Positions 1 to 6,875 of a DNA stretch of 9,910 nt are shown piece after piece; the stretch's first letter is position 1; every line of letters starts with the position of its first letter. The notes beneath the pieces were generated by a model. That model was not told the origin of the DNA, ran no database searches, and worked only from the letters and a program-made list of their open reading frames with translations. This DNA is from Microcaldota archaeon (GTDB taxonomy: Archaea > Micrarchaeota > Micrarchaeia > Micrarchaeales > CABMGC01): positions 1 to 9,910 of the forward strand of contig JASHXR010000103.1 in assembly GCA_030043435.1 (NCBI GenBank), in the 5' to 3' direction. Both the position numbers and the translations under genes were made by a program.

Positions 1-692
1 GGCGTGTTGCTGTTCTCCGTGAAATTGACCGACGCGCCCTCGTACGGGTATCCAAGCAGCGTCACTGTGGCGAGAAGCTCGTCCTGCGTGCCGTTAGAGA
101 CCTGCGTCGCGTTGGCAGCCTTGATCGTTATGGTGACAGGCGTGCTGGAGAGCGGCGCCTGCACGTGTGTGTTCACGCTTGCAGATACGGTCTGCGAAGA
201 GCCGTTGCCGCACGTCGCAGCCGAGTTTCCTGTGACGCATGTAGTCGCCTTCACATATGCAGTCGAGGTGACAAGGCTGCCCTGCGCGTATGTCGCAGGT
301 ATGAGCGCATTGCAGACCATCGACCCTCCGGGGAGCACGAAGTCGGGGGTGCACGTGCCTGTGACGTTGCCCTGGCTCTGCGTGTCGATCATGAAGGTCG
401 GGTCAGAGATTGGATACTGCTGGGAGTTAGAGATGATCAGCACAGCCGTAGACCCCACGCTGTTGGACCCGAAGACCACGTCGTTGCAGTATGCGCCTGA
501 GTTGAAGGTGCATGTAGACGGCGCCGACGACGACGGCGCGCCGACATAGATATAGAGCAGCACTGCGACGATGGCGATTATGAGGATGGCAAAGCCATAG
601 GTCGTGAGGTACTCGACGGCAGACTGGCCGTGCTTCGGCCGCGCGCTCCTTGCCTCTCTGCCCGGATTGCCCTTGGACTTGTCCTTAGCCAT
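1..692 (-). CDS. Class III signal peptide (pilin-like) secreted protein, C-terminus beyond window edge
   Basis: Reading the minus strand from the ATG at 692 gives 230 complete codons with no stop before the left edge, so the gene is cut. The N-terminus is basic (about 22 residues, rich in K and R), followed by HG/QSAVEYL at residues 21-29 and a hydrophobic helix at about 33-50. This is the class III signal peptide layout processed by archaeal prepilin peptidases, with likely cleavage between G22 and Q23. Behind the helix come a Ser/Pro linker, a C61-x7-C69 pair, further paired cysteines and several N-x-S/T sequons, all typical of an exported protein. Near the cut end, the stretch around LLGYPYEGASVNF resembles the strand pattern of bacterial Ig-like (Big_1/invasin) repeats; that is an inference. 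The product is probably a membrane-anchored pilin or adhesin. No better in-frame start lies upstream; a purine-rich tract at 717-730 is far from the ATG. Confidence 0.8.
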   Translation of the reverse strand, partial: MAKDKSKGNPGREARSARPKHGQSAVEYLTTYGFAILIIAIVAVLLYIYVGAPSSSAPSTCTFNSGAYCNDVVFGSNSVGSTAVLIISNSQQYPISDPTFMIDTQSQGNVTGTCTPDFVLPGGSMVCNALIPATYAQGSLVTSTAYVKATTCVTGNSAATCGNGSSQTVSASVNTHVQAPLSSTPVTITIKAANATQVSNGTQDELLATVTLLGYPYEGASVNFTENSNT

Positions 693-757
693 CGAATCCC
701 GATCCCTGCGTACCTGCCTCTCCTTCTCCCTGCGCCTGCTCTATTATAATACATCAG

Positions 758-766
758 ATATATAAA
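758..766 (-). promoter_or_regulatory. TATA box for the minus-strand pilin gene
   Basis: On the minus strand this reads TTTATATAT, an almost ideal archaeal TATA box, within an AT-rich island (about 741-778) in otherwise GC-rich DNA. Transcription starting about 25 bases downstream would give a leader of about 40 bases before the ATG at 692, containing a purine-rich GGAGAAGGAGAGG tract. A second AT-rich string (TATATAAG, 770-777) could serve tyrS on the plus strand. The TTTATT at 857-862 is the alternative for tyrS and would give a nearly leaderless message starting at 891. Confidence 0.5.
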
Positions 767-890
767 CAGATATATAAGCCATTCCGAGGTCGCCATACTA
801 CAGGCGCTGCGAGGTGCACCAGGCGTCACCGGATCCTGCCCCTCCTTGCGTCACCCTTTTATTCCTTGGCTTGCATTATACACCGGTTCG

Positions 891-1958
891 ATGGACATAG
901 AGTCGCGGCTCGGGCTGATAAGGTCGGAGCCTACCGAGGAGATAGTGACCGAGGCGGAGATGCGCGCCCTGCTCGAGAGCAAGGAGCATCCTGTCCATTA
1001 CGTCGGCATAGAGATAAGCGGTATGCCGCACATCGGCCACCTCCTTGTCATAGGGAAGAAGGTCAACGACCTCCATGCAGCGGGAGTCAAGACGCAGGTC
1101 CTCCTCGCGGACTGGCACACCGTGGCGAACAACAAACTGGGCGGCGACTGGGACAGGATCTCCAGGGCCGCGCAGTTCTACAGGAAGCTCTTCAAGACGT
1201 TCTGTCCCGGCACTGAGGTAGTCCTCGGCTCGGAGCTCTACCGCGACAACGACGAGTACTGGAGGCTGGTCATGTCCATGGCTACGAGGACGACTATGGC
1301 CAGGGCCACACGCACCCTTATCATACAGGGACGTAGCGAGAAGGAGGTGCTCCACGTCTCCCAGTACATATATCCGGTCATGCAGGCTGCGGACATACGG
1401 GCGCTGGGCGTGGACATCCCGCACTCAGGCACAGACCAGAGGAGGGTGCACATGCTCGCGAAGGAGCTCTTCCGCGAGCTGCGCCTGAATGAGATAGTTC
1501 CGCTGCACAGCCACCTCCTAGCAGGACTGGCTGAGCCCCAGAAGGCCGCGTCTGCGGGGAAGGAGGAGGAGGTCGCTGCCATGAAGATGTCCAAGTCCAG
1601 GCCCGGCTCCGCGATACCTGTGCTCGCCTCGCCTGACGAGATAACAGCGCTGCTCTCATCCGCGTGGTGCCCGGCCGGCGCTGTGGAGCAGAACCCGGTG
1701 CTCGAGCTCTGCAGGTACGTCATCTTCCCGATAGCGAAGCGGCTCAGTGTCGAGAGGAGCGCCAAGTACGGCGGTGCTGTCCAGTTCCAGTCGTATGCAG
1801 AACTCGAGTCTGCGTTCAGTGAGAAGAGGCTGCATCCATCGGACCTGAAGAGAGCGGCTGCAGACGCGATCTCATCCATACTCGAGCCGGTGAGGGGTGC
1901 GTTCTCCGACGGGGAGAAGGAGGAGTTCGCGAGGACCATCGGAGAGAAGACGGGATAA
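891..1958 (+). CDS. tyrS: Tyrosine--tRNA ligase, archaeal type
   Basis: This encodes 355 residues of a class I aminoacyl-tRNA synthetase that activates tyrosine and loads it onto tRNA-Tyr in the cytoplasm. The Rossmann-fold signature HIGH is at residues 47-50, followed by the TyrRS-specific ADWHTVANNKLGG stretch (73-85). By alignment from memory to the Methanocaldococcus jannaschii enzyme, the tyrosine-binding residues are Y37, Y161, Q165, D168 and Q183. KMSKS is at 232-236, and CPAG (260-263) plus LHPSDLK (314-320) mark the anticodon-recognition domain. It lacks the bacterial S4 tail. Compared with the short M. jannaschii form it has a charged Lys/Glu insert (about 217-229) just before KMSKS, as in the longer archaeal/eukaryotic-like TyrRS group. 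A TTG start at 846 is open, but the family-typical MDIESRLGLI N-terminus starts at the ATG at 891. The gene is monocistronic and convergent with the DUF192 gene. Confidence 0.95.
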   Translation: MDIESRLGLIRSEPTEEIVTEAEMRALLESKEHPVHYVGIEISGMPHIGHLLVIGKKVNDLHAAGVKTQVLLADWHTVANNKLGGDWDRISRAAQFYRKLFKTFCPGTEVVLGSELYRDNDEYWRLVMSMATRTTMARATRTLIIQGRSEKEVLHVSQYIYPVMQAADIRALGVDIPHSGTDQRRVHMLAKELFRELRLNEIVPLHSHLLAGLAEPQKAASAGKEEEVAAMKMSKSRPGSAIPVLASPDEITALLSSAWCPAGAVEQNPVLELCRYVIFPIAKRLSVERSAKYGGAVQFQSYAELESAFSEKRLHPSDLKRAAADAISSILEPVRGAFSDGEKEEFARTIGEKTG

Positions 1959-2031
1959 TCCTGTGTCTCAAGAGCCATGCCAAGACTACTGACCATGCGG
2001 CTGCGAAGCGCGATTATCCGCTAGATACGAG

Positions 2032-2448
2032 CTAAAACTTCAGGCGCAGCCTTCCATTGAGCCTAATGCCGTATCTGGAGGCTCCGCCGGCCTTGAGCTC
2101 GAGGACGTACCTGGCGCGCTGCGCAGGCCTGTACGTCGCACACCCTATGATAGACGCACACGGCTTCGCAGACCTCTCAAGCCCGACCACCATGAAGTCC
2201 CTGTCGAGCCATACTATGTCTATGCTGAATCTCATGTTCAGCATCCAGATGGGCCATCTGTCGTCGCGCGTGAAGGAGAAGAGCATGCCCTCGTCGGCGC
2301 CTATGCGCTCCCTGTGCATCAGGCCAAGCATCTGCTTCGCCGCGCCGTCTGCGAGGAGGAGACGCAGACGCATGCCGTTGCACCTTGCCGCTGCGGTCCT
2401 GAACCTGACCGCCCTGTAGAGGAGGCGCGTAAGGCACATGCTCCTCAC
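2032..2448 (-). CDS. DUF192 family protein
   Basis: A 138-residue protein matching the DUF192 (PF02643) pattern: GLMHR at 42-46, GMLF at 54-57, WMLN at 68-71, conserved aspartates D77 and D82, AKPC at 94-97, YVLE at 114-117 and a C-terminal GxxxxxGIRLNG segment. The family is a small beta-rich domain found widely in bacteria and archaea, often in exported proteins; its biochemical role is not established. No clear signal peptide is seen, only a basic N-terminus. The GTG start at 2448 overlaps the stop of the upstream CDP-alcohol phosphatidyltransferase-like gene as GTGA, implying translational coupling. Internal ATG codons at 2439 (residue 4) and residue 26 are possible alternatives, and the conserved domain begins only at about residue 26. 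Confidence 0.85.
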   Translation of the reverse strand: MRSMCLTRLLYRAVRFRTAAARCNGMRLRLLLADGAAKQMLGLMHRERIGADEGMLFSFTRDDRWPIWMLNMRFSIDIVWLDRDFMVVGLERSAKPCASIIGCATYRPAQRARYVLELKAGGASRYGIRLNGRLRLKF

Positions 2449-3080
2449 CCTGAGAGCGCCTCGTGCGCCTCAGCCGCTCCCCTGACGAGCATGTACGCTA
2501 CGAGCACAGCGACGAGCGCGTAGCCTATCCATATCGGGTAATGCCAGACATAGACGAAGGCCAGGTACGAGAAGGTTAGGAACTTTACGACGTTTATGCC
2601 GCCCCTGCCTATGCTCGAGGAGTACACGAGCCTTGCGAACCTTGTCTTCATCTTCGAGGAGGTGCCCCTCGCCGCCATGAGCGCGTCGACGAACGAGTTC
2701 CTCACCACTACTATAAGTAGGACGAAGAGCGGCACGACCATGACGTAAGCATATACTATCCAGAGCGCGTACTCGACGACCCTGTCCCCTGCGACGTCGA
2801 TCCTGGGCCCGAACTTGGCAGTCTTTGCAAGCTTGAGCTTTACCTTCTTGACAAGCGGCGCGTACCTCGGATCGCCCATCGCCGCCCTTATGTACCGGTA
2901 CAGCGAGACCCTGTGCGCGCTGCCCTCCCATACCGCGGCATAGCCGTCTGCGGCGTCGAGAAGCATCACGAACGCGATAAGAGCTGCTATCAGGATCGGG
3001 TTTACCCTCGCTATGATGAGGTAGACCACAAGTAGCGCAAGCCCTACCCTGAAGTACGTCACCGCATCAGCAGCCCGCAT
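2445..3080 (-). CDS. CDP-alcohol phosphatidyltransferase-like membrane protein with split signature
   Basis: A 211-residue polytopic membrane protein with hydrophobic segments at about 8-24, 27-43, 102-127, 165-180 and 183-199. The family catalyses transfer of a phospho-alcohol from a CDP-activated lipid (or CDP-alcohol) through the signature D-x2-D-G-x2-A-R-x8-G-x3-D-x3-D. The first half is visible as D42, D45, G46, A49 and the second as G91, D95, D99 (FGPRIDVAGD). All four metal-binding aspartates are therefore present. However, the usual Arg after the Ala is V50, and the gap to the glycine is about 40 residues instead of 8, filled by a basic amphipathic stretch. A role in archaeal phospholipid head-group synthesis is inferred, and the substrate cannot be told. 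The ATG at 3080 has a GGTG eight bases upstream. First gene of a two-gene operon with DUF192. Confidence 0.75.
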   Translation of the reverse strand: MRAADAVTYFRVGLALLVVYLIIARVNPILIAALIAFVMLLDAADGYAAVWEGSAHRVSLYRYIRAAMGDPRYAPLVKKVKLKLAKTAKFGPRIDVAGDRVVEYALWIVYAYVMVVPLFVLLIVVVRNSFVDALMAARGTSSKMKTRFARLVYSSSIGRGGINVVKFLTFSYLAFVYVWHYPIWIGYALVAVLVAYMLVRGAAEAHEALSG

Positions 3081-3147
3081 CTATACCGCACCAGATGGAC
3101 TCTCCGCGAGCTGTCGGGGCGCGCGGCCACCACCCATTATCCACTGC

Positions 3148-3166
3148 ACATTAACATATTAATATT
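3148..3166. promoter_or_regulatory. Shared AT-rich promoter region between the phosphatidyltransferase-like gene and ileS
   Basis: An AT-rich island (AACATATTAATATT) lies alone in GC-rich divergent intergenic DNA and is nearly symmetrical, so it can act as TATA box in either direction. In the plus direction, transcription would begin near 3182. That is downstream of the GTG at 3169 and so favours the ATG at 3247 as the ileS start. In the minus direction it would give a leader of roughly 50 bases before 3080. Confidence 0.45.
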
Positions 3167-3246
3167 GCGTGCTGTACACATACACTGCCTGCCTGCGCGA
3201 CGCGCTGCTGTCCGCGGGCACATCCCGCGTGCACCGCAGTGTTCGT

Positions 3247-6200
3247 ATGCTTGACCCCATAAAGAGCGAGGAGGCGATAGCCGAGTACTGGAAGAGGGAG
3301 GGGATAACGGGCCTTGTAAGGGAGAGGAACAGGTCCGGCAGGCTCTTCTACTTCCTCGACGGCCCGCCGTACGTGACCGGAGACCTCCATCCGGGGCACA
3401 TCTGGGTCAAGTCGCTGAAGGACCTCTTTGTAAGGTACAAGAGATACCGCGGCTTCAATGTGATGGACAGGGCGGGCTACGACGTGCACGGCCTGCCTAT
3501 AGAGAACAAGGTGGAGAAGGAGCTCGGTATAGCCTCGAAGAAGGAGATAGAGACGAGGATAGGCGTCGAGGAGTTCGTCAGGCGGTGCAGGGAGTACGTG
3601 CTCAAGTACGTGGGAAGGATGGACGCAGACTACGAAAGGTACGGCATCTCGCTCGACTTCTCCAATCCATACCTGCCATACAAGAAGGAGTACATGGAGG
3701 CTACGTGGGCCATGTTCAAGGCAGCATCAGACAGGAACTTCCTCTACGAGGGAAAGAAGACGCTCGTCTACTGTCCGCACTGCGAGACGCCGCTCTCTCA
3801 GGGGAGCATGGAGGTGGAGTACAGGGACGATGACGATCCTTCTGTGTTCATAGCATTCAAGGTAGACGGCGCAAGGTCGAGGCCCAAGACCGAGATAGGC
3901 GGCGAGGCGTACCTTGCGGTATGGACTACCACGCCGTGGACGCTCCCTGCGAACATGGCAGTAGCGGCGAACCCGAAGGCCCTTTACGTAAGGGTGAGGA
4001 TGCGCGACAAGGAGCTGATACTGGCAAAGGAGAGGCTCGAGGCGTTCTCGAAGCAGCTTGACGAGAGCTCCACTATAATAAGCGAGTTCTACGGGAGCGA
4101 GCTCGAAGGGGTCTTCTACATAAACCCTCTCGAGGCGAAGGTGCCTAGGCAGAGGGAGTACAGGAGGTACCACCGGATACTCTTCTCCCCGGAGATGGTC
4201 TCTATGGAGGAGGGCACCGGCCTCGTGCACATCGCCCCCGGCAACGGCGTTGAGGACTACCAGCTGGGCGTGAAGAACAAGATACCTGTCTTCTCGCCTC
4301 TCAACCCCGACGCGTCATACAATGGCGACGCCGGGGAGTACAGGGGACTCACGGTCCCAGCCGAGGCTAACAAGGCTGTCATGCGCGACATGCAGGCCAT
4401 TGGCGCGCTGCTCAAGAGCGGCGGCATAAGGCACAGCTACCCCCACTGCTGGAGGTGCGGCTCAAAGCTCATCTTCATGGCAACTACGCAGTGGTTCTTC
4501 AACGTGCAGAGGATGAAGAAGAGGCTCCTGAAGCAGAACGAGAAGACGAGATGGCATCCGGGAGAGGTCAAGGGGTGGCAGAGGGCTGTGCTGGAGAACT
4601 CGCCTGACTGGACGGTCTCGAGGCAGAGGTACTGGGGCATACCGATGCCGATATGGCGGTGCGGCTCCTGCGGCAAGACAGACGTGATAGGGTCCATCCA
4701 AGAGCTGAAGGAGCGCGCGGTAGACAAGGACGCCGTGGACTCGCTGGCTGACCTGCACAGGCCGTATATAGACAGGATAAGGCTCGGGTGTGAATGCGGA
4801 GCCGAGAAGGAGAGGATAAAGGACATACTAGACGTCTGGTTCGACTCCGGCTCCGCTTTCAGGGCCAGTCTTACTGCGGAGGAGTTCGGCGAGTTCCTTC
4901 CCACCGAGTTCATAGCGGAATACGTTGAGCAGATACGCGGCTGGTTCCAGTACATGCTGAAGACGAGCATGATGGTATACGGCAAGAGGCCTTTCGACCA
5001 CATCGCAGTCCACGGGATCATGTTCGGCACCGACGGCAAGAAGATGTCCAAGAGCCTGGGCAACTTCAAGCCGCTGAACGAACTCACCAAGTCGGGCACC
5101 GCAGACGCGTTCAGGCTGTGGTGCCTCGACTACAACCCTATACTCAACAGGAGCCTCAACGACTCGGAGATAAAGGAGAACGAGAAGCCAGTGACGATAC
5201 TACACAACGTCTCCAACCTGCTCTCTGAGTACCAGGAGACTATAGGATACAAGCCAAGGCTCAAGGAGAGGCTCTCTGCCAAGAGACTCGACGAGATAGA
5301 CGCGTGGATAGTGTCAAGAGTCGAGACGCTTGCCGGCACCGTGACTGCGGGACTGGACGACTACGAGGCCTTCAGGGCCACGTCTGCGATCAAGCAGTTC
5401 GTGATAGAGGACCTGAGCAGGTTCTATCTCAAGTTCGCGAAGAAGAAGATACTGTACGGGGACAGGAAGAGGGCCAAGGCCACGATAGACGTCGCAAACT
5501 ATGTCCTGCGCAAGACGCTCATCCTGTCCTCGGTGGCGATACCATTTGTCGCAGAGGCGGTGTACCTGGAAAGATACTCGGCCCAGAAGAGCATATTCAT
5601 GGAGGCGTGGCCGAAGGCAGACAAGAAGAATATAAACATCGAGCAGGAGCGCTCTATGGAGATAGCGAAGGATGCGATAACAGCGATACTCTTCAGCAGG
5701 GAGAAAGCCGACCTCAAGCTGAGGCAGCCGCTTGCAAAGGCCACTCTAGAGGTCACAGAGGACTATACCTACAATGTCCTGCAGAGGCTCTCCTACCTGA
5801 TAACCGAGTATACCAACATAAAGCACCTGGAGATAAGGCAGGTCGAGGCGTTCAGCGTCGAGGTGAGGCCCGCATTCGCGAAGATAGGCCCCGATTTCAA
5901 GGAGAAGGCAGGTGCCGTCGCAGAGGCCCTGAAGAAGGCAGACGCCAACGCGATGAACAAGGAGATAGACAAGAACGGATATTACTCATTGCATACGCAG
6001 AGGGGCCCTGTCGAGATAAGGCCCGAGCACTTCACCCTGATAAAGAAGCTTCAGAGCTCGGATGCCGTCTCATTCAAGCACGGCGTCGCATATGTCGACA
6101 GGGAGATGAGCAGAGAGCTGCTGGAAGAGGCATGCGTCAGGGAATTCGAGAGGGGCATACAGCTGATCAGAAAAGAGATGCGGTTGAGAAAATCGGAGCC

Positions 6201-6402
6201 CATCGTCCTGCACTACGAGGGCCAGTCCTCCAGCGAGGCGTATCGCATGATAAAAGAGAACATGGAGAAGATAAAGAAGAGCGTAAACGCCAAGGAGGCC
6301 CATGAAGGCGTCGCAGGCCAGAGCGGCGTCAAGCAGATGGAGCTCGGATCAGAGAGCGCCAGCCCTATCATGGTAGCTGTAAAGAGAATGGGTCAGGCCT
6401 GA
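3247..6402 (+). CDS. ileS: Isoleucine--tRNA ligase
   Basis: A 1051-residue class I synthetase that charges tRNA-Ile and edits misactivated valine. The ATP-binding motif is HPGH at 48-51, following GPPYVTG. A CPHC zinc pair (C176, C179) precedes the CP1 editing domain, which shows WTTTPWTLPAN (from 226) and HIAPGNGVEDY (328-338), the latter with the conserved editing aspartate D337. YPHCWRC (C401, C404), the SRQRYWG IleRS stretch and DVWFDSGSAF follow. KMSKS is at 599-603. A CxxC...CxC set (C472, C475, C515, C517) looks like an inserted zinc ribbon. The anticodon-binding helical domain occupies about 660-800, followed by a long C-terminal domain. The reading frame is open back to a GTG at 3169, but MLDPIKSEEAIAEYW at 3247 fits the family start and the promoter position. 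Its 3' end overlaps the convergent zinc-finger gene by 10 bases. Confidence 0.95.
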   Translation: MLDPIKSEEAIAEYWKREGITGLVRERNRSGRLFYFLDGPPYVTGDLHPGHIWVKSLKDLFVRYKRYRGFNVMDRAGYDVHGLPIENKVEKELGIASKKEIETRIGVEEFVRRCREYVLKYVGRMDADYERYGISLDFSNPYLPYKKEYMEATWAMFKAASDRNFLYEGKKTLVYCPHCETPLSQGSMEVEYRDDDDPSVFIAFKVDGARSRPKTEIGGEAYLAVWTTTPWTLPANMAVAANPKALYVRVRMRDKELILAKERLEAFSKQLDESSTIISEFYGSELEGVFYINPLEAKVPRQREYRRYHRILFSPEMVSMEEGTGLVHIAPGNGVEDYQLGVKNKIPVFSPLNPDASYNGDAGEYRGLTVPAEANKAVMRDMQAIGALLKSGGIRHSYPHCWRCGSKLIFMATTQWFFNVQRMKKRLLKQNEKTRWHPGEVKGWQRAVLENSPDWTVSRQRYWGIPMPIWRCGSCGKTDVIGSIQELKERAVDKDAVDSLADLHRPYIDRIRLGCECGAEKERIKDILDVWFDSGSAFRASLTAEEFGEFLPTEFIAEYVEQIRGWFQYMLKTSMMVYGKRPFDHIAVHGIMFGTDGKKMSKSLGNFKPLNELTKSGTADAFRLWCLDYNPILNRSLNDSEIKENEKPVTILHNVSNLLSEYQETIGYKPRLKERLSAKRLDEIDAWIVSRVETLAGTVTAGLDDYEAFRATSAIKQFVIEDLSRFYLKFAKKKILYGDRKRAKATIDVANYVLRKTLILSSVAIPFVAEAVYLERYSAQKSIFMEAWPKADKKNINIEQERSMEIAKDAITAILFSREKADLKLRQPLAKATLEVTEDYTYNVLQRLSYLITEYTNIKHLEIRQVEAFSVEVRPAFAKIGPDFKEKAGAVAEALKKADANAMNKEIDKNGYYSLHTQRGPVEIRPEHFTLIKKLQSSDAVSFKHGVAYVDREMSRELLEEACVREFERGIQLIRKEMRLRKSEPIVLHYEGQSSSEAYRMIKENMEKIKKSVNAKEAHEGVAGQSGVKQMELGSESASPIMVAVKRMGQA

Positions 6403-6587
6403 TCTCTGCTCATGGACTTGAAGGCCTTCCGCTTCTTCATGACCGACCAACAGTCCTTGCAGATGACTATCCTGACAGTCTTGGTGACGCGCCTCGAGCT
6501 CTTGACGCAGTTCGTGCACATCTTCCTGCCGCACTGCCTGCAGACCTCGCGCTTGTAGATGTCAGCGCCGCACCTCTCGCATAGCAT
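6393..6587 (-). CDS. Small eight-cysteine zinc finger, FYVE-like
   Basis: A 64-residue basic protein consisting almost entirely of one zinc finger: C3-x2-C6-x9-C16-x2-C19-G-x3-C24-x2-C27-x15-C43-x2-C46-W. Four CxxC pairs in this order, with CRQCG in the second pair, MCTNC in the third and VRIVICKDC for the fourth, closely match the two-zinc cross-brace FYVE domain (RHHCRxCG...CxxC...VRVCxxC). The FYVE lipid-binding motif is only partly kept: KREVCRQCG has the basic residues but EV in place of HH, and the N-terminal WxxD motif is absent. The C-terminus is Lys/Arg-rich. The function is unknown; phosphoinositide binding should not be assumed. The ATG at 6587 is chosen because a good TATA box lies about 45 bases upstream; a TTG-started extension to 6731 would run through that box and is of low complexity. 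Confidence 0.75.
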   Translation of the reverse strand: MLCERCGADIYKREVCRQCGRKMCTNCVKSSRRVTKTVRIVICKDCWSVMKKRKAFKSMSRDQA

Positions 6588-6628
6588 AAAATCACGGTAG
6601 TGTTTTCTATCTGATATGCATGGCAAGG

Positions 6629-6637
6629 TATAAAAAG
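6629..6637 (-). promoter_or_regulatory. TATA box for the zinc-finger gene
   Basis: The minus strand reads CTTTTTATA, matching the archaeal TTTAWA core. Initiation about 25 bases downstream (near 6607) leaves a leader of about 20 bases before the ATG at 6587. This is the main reason for preferring the 64-residue form of the protein. Confidence 0.5.
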
Positions 6638-6642
6638 CATCT

Positions 6643-6660
6643 GGACGCAGGCTGGCGTCC
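6643..6660. repeat. Perfect 6-bp inverted repeat (hairpin)
   Basis: GGACGC and GCGTCC flank a six-base loop (AGGCTG) directly upstream of the TATA box at 6629-6637. It may be an operator for the zinc-finger gene or chance in GC-rich DNA. No second copy was noticed in the window. Confidence 0.3.
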
Positions 6661-6721
6661 GATAGGGCCTCAGCCGCGCCATCGCCCTGTCCGTAAGCCT
6701 CTGCCGCACCGTCACTATCCC

Positions 6722-6781
6722 GTGGCGCCAAATCCTGGCATGCTGTTCACATAAGGATAAGGTACGGTCAAGCTGCGCCAC
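6722..6781. repeat. 60-base inverted-repeat element with nested stem
   Basis: The arms GTGGCGC (6722-6728) and GCGCCAC (6775-6781) are perfect 7-bp complements. Inside them ATCCT (6732-6736) and AGGAT (6754-6758) form a second perfect 5-bp stem, with an unpaired, asymmetric loop between the two stems. The size resembles an archaeal H/ACA guide RNA hairpin, but no clear ACA box or kink-turn is visible on either strand. It lies between the divergent zinc-finger and pilin promoters, in a 288-base stretch without a gene. Confidence 0.25.
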
Positions 6782-6807
6782 TCCACTGCGAAGCCCCTAC
6801 CTATCTA

Positions 6808-6815
6808 TTTATATA
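6808..6815 (+). promoter_or_regulatory. TATA box for the class III pilin gene
   Basis: TTTATATA is an ideal archaeal TATA box. Initiation near 6838 gives a leader of about 38 bases ending in AGGTGG (6863-6868), a good ribosome binding site seven bases before the ATG at 6876. Confidence 0.6.
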
Positions 6816-6875
6816 CATTTCGATTCCATCTTTCTGTGAAAGCAGTGAGTCTTGAATACTACAGGTGGATATGAC

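Noticed and set aside
1238..1996. Minus-strand open frame of 252 codons opposite tyrS
   Set aside because: Antisense shadow; Ser-rich translation from reversed codons, no recognisable motif, and fully covered by a highly conserved gene.
1959..2031. Convergent gap between tyrS and the DUF192 gene
   Set aside because: Only 73 bases, with no oligo-T tract, convincing stem or reading frame.
3169..3246. GTG at 3169 as ileS start, adding 26 residues
   Set aside because: It lies upstream of the transcription start expected from the AT-rich box at 3148-3166, and IleRS proteins normally begin near the MLDPIKSEEAI segment.
6393..6731. Longer, TTG-started form of the zinc-finger protein (112 residues)
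   Set aside because: The added 48 residues are low in conserved character, and the extension crosses a good TATA box placed correctly for the ATG at 6587.
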